Program-made: the position numbers and the translations under genes
Shown here: piece by piece, positions 19,999 through 29,153 of the stretch
How the letters are laid out: each line of letters starts with the position of its first letter
How positions within the stretch are numbered: position 1 is the stretch's first letter
The notes under the pieces: generated by a model
What the model was told of the DNA's origin: nothing
The model's database searches: none
Seen by the model: only the letters and a program-made list of their open reading frames with translations
DNA from: Methylobacter sp.
GTDB taxonomy: Bacteria; Pseudomonadota; Gammaproteobacteria; Methylococcales; Methylomonadaceae
Assembly: GCA_024636505.1 (NCBI GenBank)
Contig: JAGXGY010000042.1
Span: 186,001-250,000 of the forward strand
Length of the DNA: 64,000 bases
Direction of reading: 5' to 3'

Positions 19999-20913
19999 GT
20001 GTCCAGCATAAACAACGACTTATCTACTTTTCAGGGGCTCATCCTGGCCTTACAGCAATACTGGTCGGCTCAAGGCTGTATTTTATTGCAACCCTTGGAT
20101 CAGGAAGTGGGCGCAGGGACATTTCATCCCGCCACCTTCTTACGCGCCATCGGCCCCGAGCCTTGGAACGCTGCCTATGTGCAACCGTCGCGTCGCCCGA
20201 CCGACGGCCGCTTTGGCGAGAATCCCAACCGTCTCCAGCATTACTACCAGTTTCAGGTAATTTTAAAGCCGTCGCCGGACAATATTCAGGAACTGTATTT
20301 AGGTTCGTTACGCCATTTGGGTCTGGATTTGCTCGAACACGATGTGCGCTTTGTCGAAGACAATTGGGAGTCGCCCACGCTTGGCGCCTGGGGCTTGGGC
20401 TGGGAAGTCTGGTTAAATGGCATGGAAGTGACCCAGTTCACCTATTTCCAGCAAGTCGGCGGCCTTGAATGCCGTCCGGTCACCGGTGAAATCACTTACG
20501 GCCTGGAGCGCATCGCCATGTACTTGCAGGGCGTTAAAAGCGTTTACGATCTGGTCTGGACAAAAGGCCCGCACGGCACCGTCACTTACGGCGACGTGTT
20601 CCATCAAAATGAAGTGGAAATGTCCGCCTACAATTTTGAACACGCCAACGTTGACTTCATGTTCCAGTGTTTCGACACCTACGAACAGGAATGCACTAAA
20701 TTGATCGAGTTGAATTTGCCGTTACCGGCCTATGAAATGGTGCTGAAAGCCTCGCACGCCTTTAACCTGTTGGATGCGCGCCACGCCATTTCGGTGACCG
20801 AGCGCCAGCGCTATCTGTTAAGAGTCAGAAACATGGCCAAATCCGTTGCCGAAATTTATTACCAACGCCGCGAAGCGCTGGGCTTTCCGATGTTAACCGA
20901 GCAGGGAGCATAA
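19999..20913 (+). CDS. glyQ: Glycyl-tRNA synthetase alpha subunit
   Basis: 304 residues, GTG start at 19999. This is the catalytic alpha chain of the bacterial alpha2beta2 enzyme. Conserved stretches are [57 protein letters not shown] and [18 protein letters not shown]. The length is normal (300-320). It lies 1 base ahead of glyS, with which it is clearly co-translated. Confidence 0.97.
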   Translation: MSSINNDLSTFQGLILALQQYWSAQGCILLQPLDQEVGAGTFHPATFLRAIGPEPWNAAYVQPSRRPTDGRFGENPNRLQHYYQFQVILKPSPDNIQELYLGSLRHLGLDLLEHDVRFVEDNWESPTLGAWGLGWEVWLNGMEVTQFTYFQQVGGLECRPVTGEITYGLERIAMYLQGVKSVYDLVWTKGPHGTVTYGDVFHQNEVEMSAYNFEHANVDFMFQCFDTYEQECTKLIELNLPLPAYEMVLKASHAFNLLDARHAISVTERQRYLLRVRNMAKSVAEIYYQRREALGFPMLTEQGA

Positions 20914-20914
20914 T

Positions 20915-23050
20915 ATGAGTACAAGCCAACATTTACTGTTCGAGCTGGGTTCGGAAGAACTGCCGCCCAAGACCTTGCTGAAACTGAGCAATGCCTTATT
21001 GAACAACATCGTTCAGGGACTCAATGCCGCCGAGTTAACTTTCACCGGCAGCAAGGCTTACGCGACACCCCGGCGTCTGGCCATTTTTATCGAAAATCTG
21101 GCTAGCGCACAGCCCGATAAAACTGTAGAAAAACGCGGACCTGCCCTGCAAGCGGCATTTGCGCCCGACGGCACGCCCAGCAAAGCGGGACTGGGTTTTG
21201 CGAGCAGTTGCGGTACCAGTTTCGACAAACTGGAACGCCTGAAAACCGACAAGGGCGAATGGCTCAGCTTTACCCAAGCCGTTAAAGGCCAAGCGACCGA
21301 AAAGCTGATTCCCGATATTATCCGCTCAAGCATCGCCGGATTGCCGATTGCCAAGCGGATGCGCTGGGGCAGTTTTACCACTGAGTTCGTCAGACCGGTG
21401 CATTGGGCCGTCCTGCTTTACGGCGACAGCGTCATCGACACCGACATTCTGGGTCTCAAAACCGGAGCGACGACCCAGGGACATCGTTTTCATGCGCCGC
21501 AAAAAATCGCGCTCAATAAACCGCAAGACTACGCGGAGCTGTTGCATAAACAAGGCCGCGTGATTGCCGATATTGAGCAACGCAAAACCTTGATCCGCGA
21601 TGCGGCGCAAACCGCTGCCGCCGCTGTGAACGGCATTGCCCATATCGAGGACGATTTACTCGAAGAAATTGCCGCGTTAAACGAATGGCCGGTGCCGATT
21701 ACCGGGACTTTCGACCCACGTTTTCTGGAGCTTCCTCCTGAAGTGCTGATTACCACGATGCAAACCAACCAGAAATATTTTCCGGTTAAAAATGCCGACG
21801 GCAGCTTGCTGGCAAACTTCATCACCTTCAGCAATATTGAAAGCAGCAACCCGGAATCTATCCAGCAGGGCAATGAGCGCGTGGTGACTCCGCGTCTTGC
21901 CGATGCCGAATTTTTCTGGAATCAAGACCGGAAAAAAACGCTGGAAGATCGCGTCGAAAGCCTGAACAGTGTGGTTTTTCAGGAGAATTTGGGCACGGTT
22001 TTCGCCAAAACCAAACGCGTACAAAATCTGGCAAAATTTATTGCCGGACACCTGAACGCCGATGTCGAACTGGCCGAACGCGCCGCGTTATTGGCTAAAA
22101 CCGATTTGATGACCGAGATGGTTCTCGAATTCGGCAACCTGCAAGGCATTATGGGGCGCTACTATGCGCTGGCCGACAACGAACCGAAAGCCGTCGCGCT
22201 GGCGATTGAGGAACAGTATTTCCCCAAACAATCCGGCAGCCCGACTGCCGGCAGCATCACCGGGCAAATCCTGGCTATCGCAGAAAAAATAGACACCTTG
22301 GTCGGTATTTTCGCGGTTGGCCTGATCCCTACCGGCGACAAAGACCCTTATGCGTTGCGCCGCGCGGCTTTGGGCATCCTTAGAACCGTCATAGAAAACA
22401 AACTGAACATCAATATTATTGAGTTAACGGAATTTGCTAGTGCTCAAATTGCACCGCTCCAGCGGTGCGAGACGCAGAGTGTCTCTAGCGACATTCCCAC
22501 GCAGAGCGTGGGAATGATAAACCAAACAGCAGACCAATCAGCAACAGCCGACCGGGTGATCGATTTTATGTTTGATCGTTTGAAAGGCTATTGCCTGGAT
22601 CACGGCTACAGCGCCGACGAATTTGACGCGGTGATCGCCGTGACTCCGGCCGAACCTCTGGATTTTATGCAGCGTTTGCAGGCGGTTAAAGCCTTCAGGC
22701 AACTGCCCGAAGCCGAAAGCTTGGCAGCGGCGAATAAACGCATCCGCAATATCCTGAAAAAATCGGAGTCCCCTCCGGCAGATCACATCGGCGCATTGCT
22801 TGAAGCGCAAGAAAAACAGTTGCTGCAAGCCGGACTGCAATCCGCCGAGGACATCAAACCGTTACTGGCGCAACGCGATTATCAGGCGACCCTGAACCGC
22901 TTGGCGGGTTTGCGCAATGACGTCGATGCGTTTTTCGATCAGGTGATGGTGATGACCGATGATCTGGAATTGCGCGCCAACCGGCTGGCCTTGCTGAACC
23001 TGTTGTCCGAACAGTTTTTGACCTGTGCCGATATTTCCAAATTGCAATAA
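20915..23050 (+). CDS. glyS: Glycyl-tRNA synthetase beta subunit with a repeat-derived insertion
   Basis: 711 residues, about 20 longer than the usual 685-695. The N-terminal part (LLFELGSEELPPKTL), the HD-like domain (MVLEFGNLQGIMGRYYA, GLIPTGDKDPYALRRAALG) and the C-terminal DALR anticodon-binding region are intact. Residues about 513-534 are encoded by three back-to-back hairpins (22451-22516) that belong to the dispersed palindromic repeats of this genome. The insertion keeps the frame and sits in the linker between the HD domain and the C-terminal domain, so the subunit is probably functional. Confidence 0.95.
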   Translation: MSTSQHLLFELGSEELPPKTLLKLSNALLNNIVQGLNAAELTFTGSKAYATPRRLAIFIENLASAQPDKTVEKRGPALQAAFAPDGTPSKAGLGFASSCGTSFDKLERLKTDKGEWLSFTQAVKGQATEKLIPDIIRSSIAGLPIAKRMRWGSFTTEFVRPVHWAVLLYGDSVIDTDILGLKTGATTQGHRFHAPQKIALNKPQDYAELLHKQGRVIADIEQRKTLIRDAAQTAAAAVNGIAHIEDDLLEEIAALNEWPVPITGTFDPRFLELPPEVLITTMQTNQKYFPVKNADGSLLANFITFSNIESSNPESIQQGNERVVTPRLADAEFFWNQDRKKTLEDRVESLNSVVFQENLGTVFAKTKRVQNLAKFIAGHLNADVELAERAALLAKTDLMTEMVLEFGNLQGIMGRYYALADNEPKAVALAIEEQYFPKQSGSPTAGSITGQILAIAEKIDTLVGIFAVGLIPTGDKDPYALRRAALGILRTVIENKLNINIIELTEFASAQIAPLQRCETQSVSSDIPTQSVGMINQTADQSATADRVIDFMFDRLKGYCLDHGYSADEFDAVIAVTPAEPLDFMQRLQAVKAFRQLPEAESLAAANKRIRNILKKSESPPADHIGALLEAQEKQLLQAGLQSAEDIKPLLAQRDYQATLNRLAGLRNDVDAFFDQVMVMTDDLELRANRLALLNLLSEQFLTCADISKLQ
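22451..22516. repeat. Palindromic repeat inside glyS, family A
   Basis: Three adjacent perfect hairpins: GCACCGCT/AGCGGTGC (22451-22468), GAGAC/GTCTC (22469-22485) and CATTCCCACGC-AGA-GCGTGGGAATG (22492-22516). The last is the same module as at 43277, 49833 and 49910. Confidence 0.85.
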
Positions 23051-23108
23051 TCGACACAGGATTCATCAAAATAGCTATGGCTGTCTATTCGCGACCACAC
23101 GATAAATC

Positions 23109-23660
23109 ATGACGGAAAATCGCTACGTATTGCTGGATCGTGATGGCGTCATTAACCGGGATTCGGATGACTTTATCAAATCCCCGGATGAATGGCTGCC
23201 GCTTGACGGCAGCCTTGAGGCCATCGCCCTGCTAAATAAGCACGGCTATAAAGTCGTGGTGGTCACCAATCAGTCCGGTCTGGCTCGCGACTTATTCGAT
23301 GCGGCGACTCTGGAACAAATCCATGCAAAAATGCAGCGCATGACCGCAGAAAAAGGCGGAAAAATCGAGGCAATCTATTTTTGCCCGCACGGCCCGAACG
23401 ATCACTGCAACTGCCGCAAACCCAAACCGGGCTTGCTTGAACGATTTGCAGCCGACAACCATGCCAGCCTGATAGGCATAACCGTGATCGGCGATTCGCT
23501 ACGCGACCTGCAAGCGGCTGAAGCGGTCGGTGCAAGCCCGATACTGGTCAAAACCGGTAAAGGCAACAAAACCCTAACTGAAAACCCTACGCTCAACATT
23601 CCTGTTTTTGAGAATTTATATGACGCAGCAACATACCTCACAGCAAGACCCCAGACCTAA
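23109..23660 (+). CDS. gmhB: D-glycero-beta-D-manno-heptose-1,7-bisphosphate 7-phosphatase
   Basis: 183 residues of the HAD phosphatase superfamily. The nucleophile motif is LLDRDGVIN (D10, D12), motif II VVVTNQSG, and GDSLRDLQAAEAVG near residue 130 supplies the acidic motif. A zinc loop with C92, H94, C100 and C102 is typical of GmhB. It removes the 7-phosphate in ADP-heptose synthesis for lipopolysaccharide core. In many gammaproteobacteria it lies after glyS and before an acyltransferase, as here. Its end overlaps plsC by 41 bases. Confidence 0.93.
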   Translation: MTENRYVLLDRDGVINRDSDDFIKSPDEWLPLDGSLEAIALLNKHGYKVVVVTNQSGLARDLFDAATLEQIHAKMQRMTAEKGGKIEAIYFCPHGPNDHCNCRKPKPGLLERFAADNHASLIGITVIGDSLRDLQAAEAVGASPILVKTGKGNKTLTENPTLNIPVFENLYDAATYLTARPQT

Positions 23661-24366
23661 AAACTATATCGGCTCGGCGCTGTTGTTTGTAGGCATTTTC
23701 ACTAGCGCTACCGTGGTCGGCGTGTTGCTTATTGCCGGCATGCTGACGACCTTTAACATTCGCTGGAAAATCGGTTATGCCTGGTGCGCGATTATCGGCT
23801 GGATGACCAAGATTTTTTGCGGCCTCACCTATGAAGTCGCAGGACTGGAAAACATCGATCCGCAACAACCTGCGATTATTATGAGCAACCATCAGTCGGC
23901 CTGGGAAACGCTGGCGTTAAGATATATTCTCCCGCCGCATTCCGTGGTGATCAAACGTGAATTGCTTTATTTCCCGATTTGGGGCTGGTCGCTGCTCACC
24001 CTAAAATCGATCGTCATTAACCGGAAAAACCAACGCGCCTCATTACGCGCTTTGCTCGAACAAGGCACCCGCTATCTAAACGAAGGCTTATCGGTGCTGG
24101 TTTTTCCGGAAGGCACTCGGGCCGGAGCCAGGGAAGTGCTGAAATTCAATATCGGCGGGGCGATGCTGGCGCATAAAACCGGTTTTCCGGTCGTGCCCGT
24201 CGCCCATAATGCCGGCGATTTTTGGCCGCGTTACAGTTTTTTAAAATATCCCGGCGTGATCAAAGTAAAAATCGGCCCGCCCATAGCGACCAAAGGTCGC
24301 AAAGCCGCCGACATCAATGCCGAAGCTGAGGCCTGGATAAAGCAGGCAATGAAAGAAATGGACTGA
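23620..24366 (+). CDS. plsC: 1-acyl-sn-glycerol-3-phosphate acyltransferase
   Basis: 248 residues from ATG 23620. A TTG at 23608 is in frame but less likely. There is an N-terminal membrane helix (about 18-40), then acyltransferase motif I NHQSAWETLAL, which has an HX4E rather than the usual HX4D, motif II around the KRELLYFPIWGW region, and motif III FPEGTRAG. The enzyme adds the second fatty acid to make phosphatidic acid at the inner membrane. HX4E occurs in known members of this branch. It is translationally coupled to gmhB. Confidence 0.88.
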   Translation: MTQQHTSQQDPRPKNYIGSALLFVGIFTSATVVGVLLIAGMLTTFNIRWKIGYAWCAIIGWMTKIFCGLTYEVAGLENIDPQQPAIIMSNHQSAWETLALRYILPPHSVVIKRELLYFPIWGWSLLTLKSIVINRKNQRASLRALLEQGTRYLNEGLSVLVFPEGTRAGAREVLKFNIGGAMLAHKTGFPVVPVAHNAGDFWPRYSFLKYPGVIKVKIGPPIATKGRKAADINAEAEAWIKQAMKEMD

Positions 24367-24371
24367 GGTTC

Positions 24372-24392
24372 AAGGCTAAAAATTTTAGCCTT
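24372..24392. terminator. Hairpin after plsC
   Basis: AAGGCTAAAA-A-TTTTAGCCTT, a perfect 10-bp stem with one central base just after the plsC stop. No clean T run follows. Confidence 0.4.
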
Positions 24393-24460
24393 CCGCCTTT
24401 TGCCTGATACAAATGCGTATAATGCCGCCTATTGCATTTTCACTAACAACGGTAACACAC

Positions 24461-24868
24461 ATGAAAAAACTACTGCTCATTTCCCTGTTCGCATTATTGC
24501 TCCCTGCTTGCGCCGATAAAAATCAATACGAACAGACCGTATTGGAGCAGATGCAGCTGGAAAAAGATGTTAAGGACTATAACTTATCCCCTGAACGCAT
24601 GGCTAAATGTGTCGTTGAGACATCCTCAAGCCACATGCCCGGCATTTTTGCTTTCGACCCTACGCGCCTGACTGCTTATCGCAACTATACAAAAATGCTG
24701 ACGCTGTCTTCGTCTAAAGACCCTAAAAAGACTCTTGAAGAACTGCGTACCGCTTTCGGATCGCCAAAAGATCTCGCAGAAGCCCATATGAATTATACCG
24801 AAAGCATGATGGACTGTTTCGCTGCGGTCATCAGCGAAACAGAAGAAGCTCAACAAGAAATAAAATAA
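24461..24868 (+). CDS. Small lipoprotein of unknown function
   Basis: 135 residues from ATG 24461, the start that gives a normal lipoprotein signal: MKKLLLISLFALLLPAC with the lipobox cysteine at 17. An in-frame ATG at 24413 would bury the signal. The mature part is helical and hydrophilic, with repeated methionines and a C-terminal acidic tail, and has two cysteines besides the anchor. I do not recognise the family. A TATAAT at 24418-24423 probably belongs to its promoter, so it is a single-gene unit. Confidence 0.8.
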   Translation: MKKLLLISLFALLLPACADKNQYEQTVLEQMQLEKDVKDYNLSPERMAKCVVETSSSHMPGIFAFDPTRLTAYRNYTKMLTLSSSKDPKKTLEELRTAFGSPKDLAEAHMNYTESMMDCFAAVISETEEAQQEIK

Positions 24869-24887
24869 CGCCTGCGTGTGATGTGTA

Positions 24888-24934
24888 TGTAGGGGCGGAT
24901 TTATCCGCCCCGGGCGAATGAATTCGCCCCTACA
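24888..24934. repeat. Cruciform palindromic repeat, family C
   Basis: Outer arms TGTAGGGGCG/CGCCCCTACA enclose two small hairpins, GGGCGGATTTATCCGCCC and GGGCGAATGAATTCGCCC. It sits between convergent genes and may end transcription from both sides. Confidence 0.6.
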
Positions 24935-24939
24935 CATGA

Positions 24940-25419
24940 TCAACCGCAACAACGCTTAAACTTCTTGCCGCTGCCGCAGGAACACGGCGCATTCTTGCCC
25001 AAATTAGTCTGTAAACCCACCTTGCCAATCGACTTAACCTGCCCATCCAGGTAAAACCAGCCAGACGCGCGCTTGATAAACTGACTGATTTCAGTCATCA
25101 CGTAGGCTTCGTCATCCTGCAAATAATACGCTTTAAATGCCACCACACCTTTAGTGTCTTTAGCCCCGCCTTTTTTAGTCGTGCCGATTTCCAAGCGTTG
25201 CCAATCGACTTTCTCCTTGGAAAAATCAATCAACTCGGGTCGCATCGTGGCATCCCAGGTATCCAGTAAATACTGGGCATTATGCAACGCATAAGCCGTA
25301 AAGCGCGAACGCATCAAGGCTTCGGCAGTTAAGGGCTTTTGTTCGCCGGAATGAAACGGAGCGCAGCATTGAGCGTAGTCGCTGCCCGAACCGCAACGAC
25401 AGAAAGTGGGTGTAGTCAA
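24940..25419 (-). CDS. ychJ: YchJ family protein with SEC-C zinc motifs
   Basis: 159 residues. The N-terminus has CRCGSGSDYAQCCAPFHSG and the C-terminus CSCGSGKKFKRCCG; both are SEC-C-type zinc-binding motifs. The middle is an NTF2-like domain with LTAEALMRSRFTAYALHN, the hallmark of the YchJ (UPF0225) family. Family function is not established; SEC-C motifs in SecA bind SecB and ribosomes. The gene stands alone, convergent with the lipoprotein. Confidence 0.88.
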   Translation of the reverse strand: MTTPTFCRCGSGSDYAQCCAPFHSGEQKPLTAEALMRSRFTAYALHNAQYLLDTWDATMRPELIDFSKEKVDWQRLEIGTTKKGGAKDTKGVVAFKAYYLQDDEAYVMTEISQFIKRASGWFYLDGQVKSIGKVGLQTNLGKNAPCSCGSGKKFKRCCG

Positions 25420-25492
25420 AACAAATTCCTGGTTAAATTTTGGCTTATCTTACCTTGAAAAGGCAATTTTGCGATAGCAAACCGCGGCCACA

Positions 25493-25528
25493 TGTATCGT
25501 TGCCATGCTCTGGCGTGACAACGATACA
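25493..25528. repeat. Diverged family A palindrome
   Basis: TGTATCGTTG/CAACGATACA arms around CCATGCTCTGGCGTGA. It matches ATCGTTCCCACGCTCTGCGTGGGAACGAT-type repeats with changes on both arms that keep pairing. Confidence 0.5.
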
Positions 25529-25538
25529 AGCTACCTGA

Positions 25539-27824
25539 CTAACAACCTGTAGTTGATTCGGCAACAGTAATATTTTTAGTCTGGTTACTGCTCACAGTGC
25601 CTAAATCAATAACTAATTGCCCTGTGCCTGTTGTCGATGTCGCTCCGGTTGAAGACATGGTGTATTTTTTAAAGGCAGGTGTGTTCCCGTTTTTTGTATT
25701 AGAACAGGTTGGAGAAATGGCTACAGTCAACGAATTGCTACCGGCATAGACGGTACAACTATAAGCGCCGGTTGTATTTTTCTTCCAGCCACCGCCTGGC
25801 GGAGTAATGGTGCAACTGCCTGTATCCGTATTGACTGCGGCAGTAACCGAGGTCAAATTGTCAACATTGGTTCCCAGACTAATAGAACCGCTTATTGTAT
25901 AGATTGGCGTAACAGACGCTGTAAAGTTACCACCAGTAACAGGGCTGGTAGAACCTGAGAATGTTGGCAGTGCATAAGTAGTCGGCGATACGGAATAACC
26001 CGAAGCCGCTGTAGCTTCCATCGTAACGCCAGTAGTGCTCGCCGTACTGATGGCGCAGGTATAAGTGTTATAGCCGCCACTGTAATCTTGATTATTAATA
26101 CAATTAATCGTGTTGGCGACGTCAATTACTTTTAACGAGACAGCATCTGCCGCCGCTGCAGTAGCCGCTATTATTTGTCCAGTAATGGTATATACGGGCA
26201 AAGAGGTGAAGGCTAAAGTACACCCAGTTGGTGACGGAGTTGATGAAGCAAGCGCCAGATTGCAGCTTACCGGCTGATTATCGTAAACACCGCTAATCGT
26301 CACCGAGTTTGTGATTGTGGTGATGGTGCAGGTATAAGATTCCTGCGAGGCAGTGCAATCACTTGAGCTTATGCCATCGGCTACGCTAACAAAGGGCGCA
26401 GTAGATGCGCCAGTTACGGTTCCTGTGATGGTGTACGCTATTCCTGCCGCTCCTGCACAGTAAGTAGTATCGACAATCGGATCGAAAATATTAGCCCCCG
26501 AAATGTCGCGCCGTATGTCTTTAGAGGCCAGGATAAAACCGGCAATGGCATCGGCTTGAGCAACACATTCCTGATGAACTTTTGCTTCTGTAGTTTTGCC
26601 GTTAATAATCAAAAAATCATGGCAGCTATAAGGCTTGTTAATACCCTCGTTAATCCCGCCAACAGCATTTCGCGTGTAATAATTCCGCGCCGTATCAAGA
26701 GTGCTGGGCGCTCCTGCAAGCTCTTCGGCAAAACAGACATTTTTACCTTGAGCGGCAACGCCTAACAGACCCACTTTGCCACGCCAACCGCCGGGGCCGA
26801 CTTTCGCCGCTGATATGCTGCCGGGACAGGCCGTCACGTCATCTGAAAAGGTACCGGCAAAACCTGTGCAATTGCCGCCGATATAACAGACGTAAGGTGC
26901 ACTTCGGGTACCGACTTCCGGATTAAAAACACAATAGGTGCCGGATTCCGTGGCGTTAAACGTAAACAAACTGACATCCAGCCATGTTGCATTATTGCCA
27001 TTACCATCAGTTGCAGCCGAATGAACTACGCCCCTGATCGGGATAATGACGCCGCCGTTGTAACGAATTCGAGGGATGCAGTATTCAACATCATTGATCA
27101 CGACTTTTTCGTACAGCTCAATCGCTTCATTGCCGCTGACGCCATCAAAATCAGTTCGGCGTGTATACAGATCATTTTCAAATGCGGTCAAGGACAGACT
27201 GCTGTCGGCGCAACCGTAAGCGCGCGAAGCTTTGTTAGGGTCGTCAGCCACAATATAGGTTTTACCATCAACGGTAACCAGAGTGTCCGGCGTTCCGGCA
27301 GTTGCCAGCTTAATGGTCTCGGTTATCTCATCGGATGATTCGGCATTGGTACTCGGCCCGCTCATAGAGGAGCCAGCTCCGTCTCCCGACCCTTTGGCAG
27401 CAAGCAATGAACTGCCCAAACTGTCAAAAGCAATAATACTTTGTACGGCAACTTGATTCTCAATGCTGCCGTCGCCCCAATTCACGGTAACACTGATTTG
27501 CTTTCGCTCAGGACCGGCTTGGTCGGTCACCGTCCAGCTGCGGCTAAAGGTTTCGGTCACTCCGGCGATGCTTTCATTAGCGGTTGATGATGCCAACGCA
27601 TCGTAACCACTGGCGCCGGTTTTTTCTATGCTGTCGCGTAATTGCTCTATTTTAGTGTTGGCAAGGGATTGAGCTTCAGCACGGGTTTTGTTGGTGTGGC
27701 TACCGCCCATTAAATTGCCTTGCAAGGAAGCGACGGCCAACAAACCAACGGCAACCACAACGGTAGTCACCAAGACTTCAATCAGGCCAATACCTGCACT
27801 GTGTTTTATCGGAAATGTCATCAT
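25539..27824 (-). CDS. pilV: Very large PilV-like minor pilin with repeated C-terminal domains
   Basis: 761 residues, four to five times a normal PilV. The N-terminus is a class III prepilin signal, AG/IGLIEVLVTTVVVAVGLLA: cleavage after G11, glutamate at mature position 5, then the hydrophobic helix. After the pilin part comes a long Ser/Thr-rich region containing many cysteines, then three repeats that begin YTI(T/S)G at residues 464, 545 and 642. Each repeat has a C-x(8-18)-Y(T/S)C(T/A)(I/V) cysteine pair, suggesting disulfide-stabilised beta domains. It is last in the fimT-pilW-pilX-pilV operon, where PilY1 usually follows. It may present adhesive domains at the pilus tip (inference). Confidence 0.75.
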   Translation of the reverse strand: MMTFPIKHSAGIGLIEVLVTTVVVAVGLLAVASLQGNLMGGSHTNKTRAEAQSLANTKIEQLRDSIEKTGASGYDALASSTANESIAGVTETFSRSWTVTDQAGPERKQISVTVNWGDGSIENQVAVQSIIAFDSLGSSLLAAKGSGDGAGSSMSGPSTNAESSDEITETIKLATAGTPDTLVTVDGKTYIVADDPNKASRAYGCADSSLSLTAFENDLYTRRTDFDGVSGNEAIELYEKVVINDVEYCIPRIRYNGGVIIPIRGVVHSAATDGNGNNATWLDVSLFTFNATESGTYCVFNPEVGTRSAPYVCYIGGNCTGFAGTFSDDVTACPGSISAAKVGPGGWRGKVGLLGVAAQGKNVCFAEELAGAPSTLDTARNYYTRNAVGGINEGINKPYSCHDFLIINGKTTEAKVHQECVAQADAIAGFILASKDIRRDISGANIFDPIVDTTYCAGAAGIAYTITGTVTGASTAPFVSVADGISSSDCTASQESYTCTITTITNSVTISGVYDNQPVSCNLALASSTPSPTGCTLAFTSLPVYTITGQIIAATAAAADAVSLKVIDVANTINCINNQDYSGGYNTYTCAISTASTTGVTMEATAASGYSVSPTTYALPTFSGSTSPVTGGNFTASVTPIYTISGSISLGTNVDNLTSVTAAVNTDTGSCTITPPGGGWKKNTTGAYSCTVYAGSNSLTVAISPTCSNTKNGNTPAFKKYTMSSTGATSTTGTGQLVIDLGTVSSNQTKNITVAESTTGC

Positions 27825-27843
27825 TGTATCCTCTTAACTTGGG

Positions 27844-29097
27844 TTACCAGTCTTTCCATGAACCGGCAATAGTGGTTCCGGTGCCATCAATAAACGGAGG
27901 CGATGCAGTAGTGCCATCGCCGCCCCAGGGTTTATAAACCAGTGTTAATGTGCCGGCCCCGGTATTCGAACCGCTTTCGGATACCATCGAACCTCTGACT
28001 ACCGGGTTACCGGCTATTTTCAGCTCTCCGGTTACGTAGATTACGCCATAAATATTGCCGCCGGTTAAATCCAGTTCACCATCAATAATTAAAATGACCG
28101 GTTTAGTGGGAGTTCCCACATTCACATTATTAATGGAAGCATTGCCGTTGACCCAGACCAAACCGGTTTTACCGCTGAGACTGGTACCCCCTGCCAGCAT
28201 TTGGTCGTTATCAGCCGCTGCATTTTTAATCTCGGCCTTGGTGTGGGCAAAAAACATATCAAAAAATTGATTTTGCGCAGGATCGGTATAATCGGCGGTG
28301 CTTGTCGTTTTGGTTCCTAACGTGGGGTCGTTGGTAATCACGTCAATGCCGTTACCGGCGTCGCGATTGGATACCAACTGGGTGTTAGCGCTCTCATCAG
28401 CGCTATCTAACTGAGCTTGAGTGTAATCGGCTTTTTCTTTGCCGGAGGGACGTAAATAAGTACCATAACTTGCGCCATGTACATCATCAGCGCCGCCGCT
28501 CCAAATGCTGCTGTTGGTATAGCGGTTGATGATTTTGGCGTTACCGAATACCCCCACGCCGGCTTTGCTGACAAAGGGCTGCTGTGGTGACTCGCCCGAA
28601 TCAAAAATATTATAAGTCGTTACGCATTGAGTGATAGTACGTACTGCGGTGCAATCATCGCTCCAGCCTTTGGCGGTTACCTTGCCCCTGTTCATGTTAC
28701 TTGTCGATGTACCCATACAACTGACATCGGTGTTATCAAAGTGAAATTGTGCGTAGGTAGTCTGTGTGCCGGAAGTCAATGTTAAGGGAAACGCGGTAGT
28801 CGCGGGCATCGTGCAGCTTGCTTCAGTGGGTTCTGCCCCGGGGCCTGTAAAATCAACCAGTTCATTGGCGTCCTGATCCAAACCACCCGCCTTAAAATAA
28901 GCGACAGCCTGATTCATCGCTGCATTGGCCGCAGCTGCCGCCTGACCGATGCGGTAGTTGTCCGCAGCAATTTGGGTTTCAATCAGCACTGTTTTTGATG
29001 TAAACAGCGCAACTAAGGTGATACTGATCAACAACAGCAGCGCCGTGAGCAGTGTGGCAGCGCCCTGTTGTTTATGAGCGAGTGATTTTACTTTCAT
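27844..29097 (-). CDS. pilX: PilX-like minor pilin
   Basis: 417 residues from ATG 29097, preceded by AGGTG at 6 bases; a GTG at 29106 is also in frame. The N-terminus KQQGAATLLTALLLLISITL is the PilX-type membrane helix with a non-canonical prepilin signal: no glutamate at position 5, as in other PilX proteins. The globular part (about 50-417) is rich in Asn, Gly and Thr, and includes an extended beta-helix-like stretch near 320-390 (NASINNVNVGTPTKPVILII, LTGGNIYGVIYVTGELKIAG). It is the second-last gene of the minor-pilin operon and should help start pilus assembly. Confidence 0.8.
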   Translation of the reverse strand: MKVKSLAHKQQGAATLLTALLLLISITLVALFTSKTVLIETQIAADNYRIGQAAAAANAAMNQAVAYFKAGGLDQDANELVDFTGPGAEPTEASCTMPATTAFPLTLTSGTQTTYAQFHFDNTDVSCMGTSTSNMNRGKVTAKGWSDDCTAVRTITQCVTTYNIFDSGESPQQPFVSKAGVGVFGNAKIINRYTNSSIWSGGADDVHGASYGTYLRPSGKEKADYTQAQLDSADESANTQLVSNRDAGNGIDVITNDPTLGTKTTSTADYTDPAQNQFFDMFFAHTKAEIKNAAADNDQMLAGGTSLSGKTGLVWVNGNASINNVNVGTPTKPVILIIDGELDLTGGNIYGVIYVTGELKIAGNPVVRGSMVSESGSNTGAGTLTLVYKPWGGDGTTASPPFIDGTGTTIAGSWKDW

Positions 29098-29153
29098 TCT
29101 GAACACCTGTGTTTTAGCTTATTGGCGGAGAACATTGTTTTTCATTTCTAATC

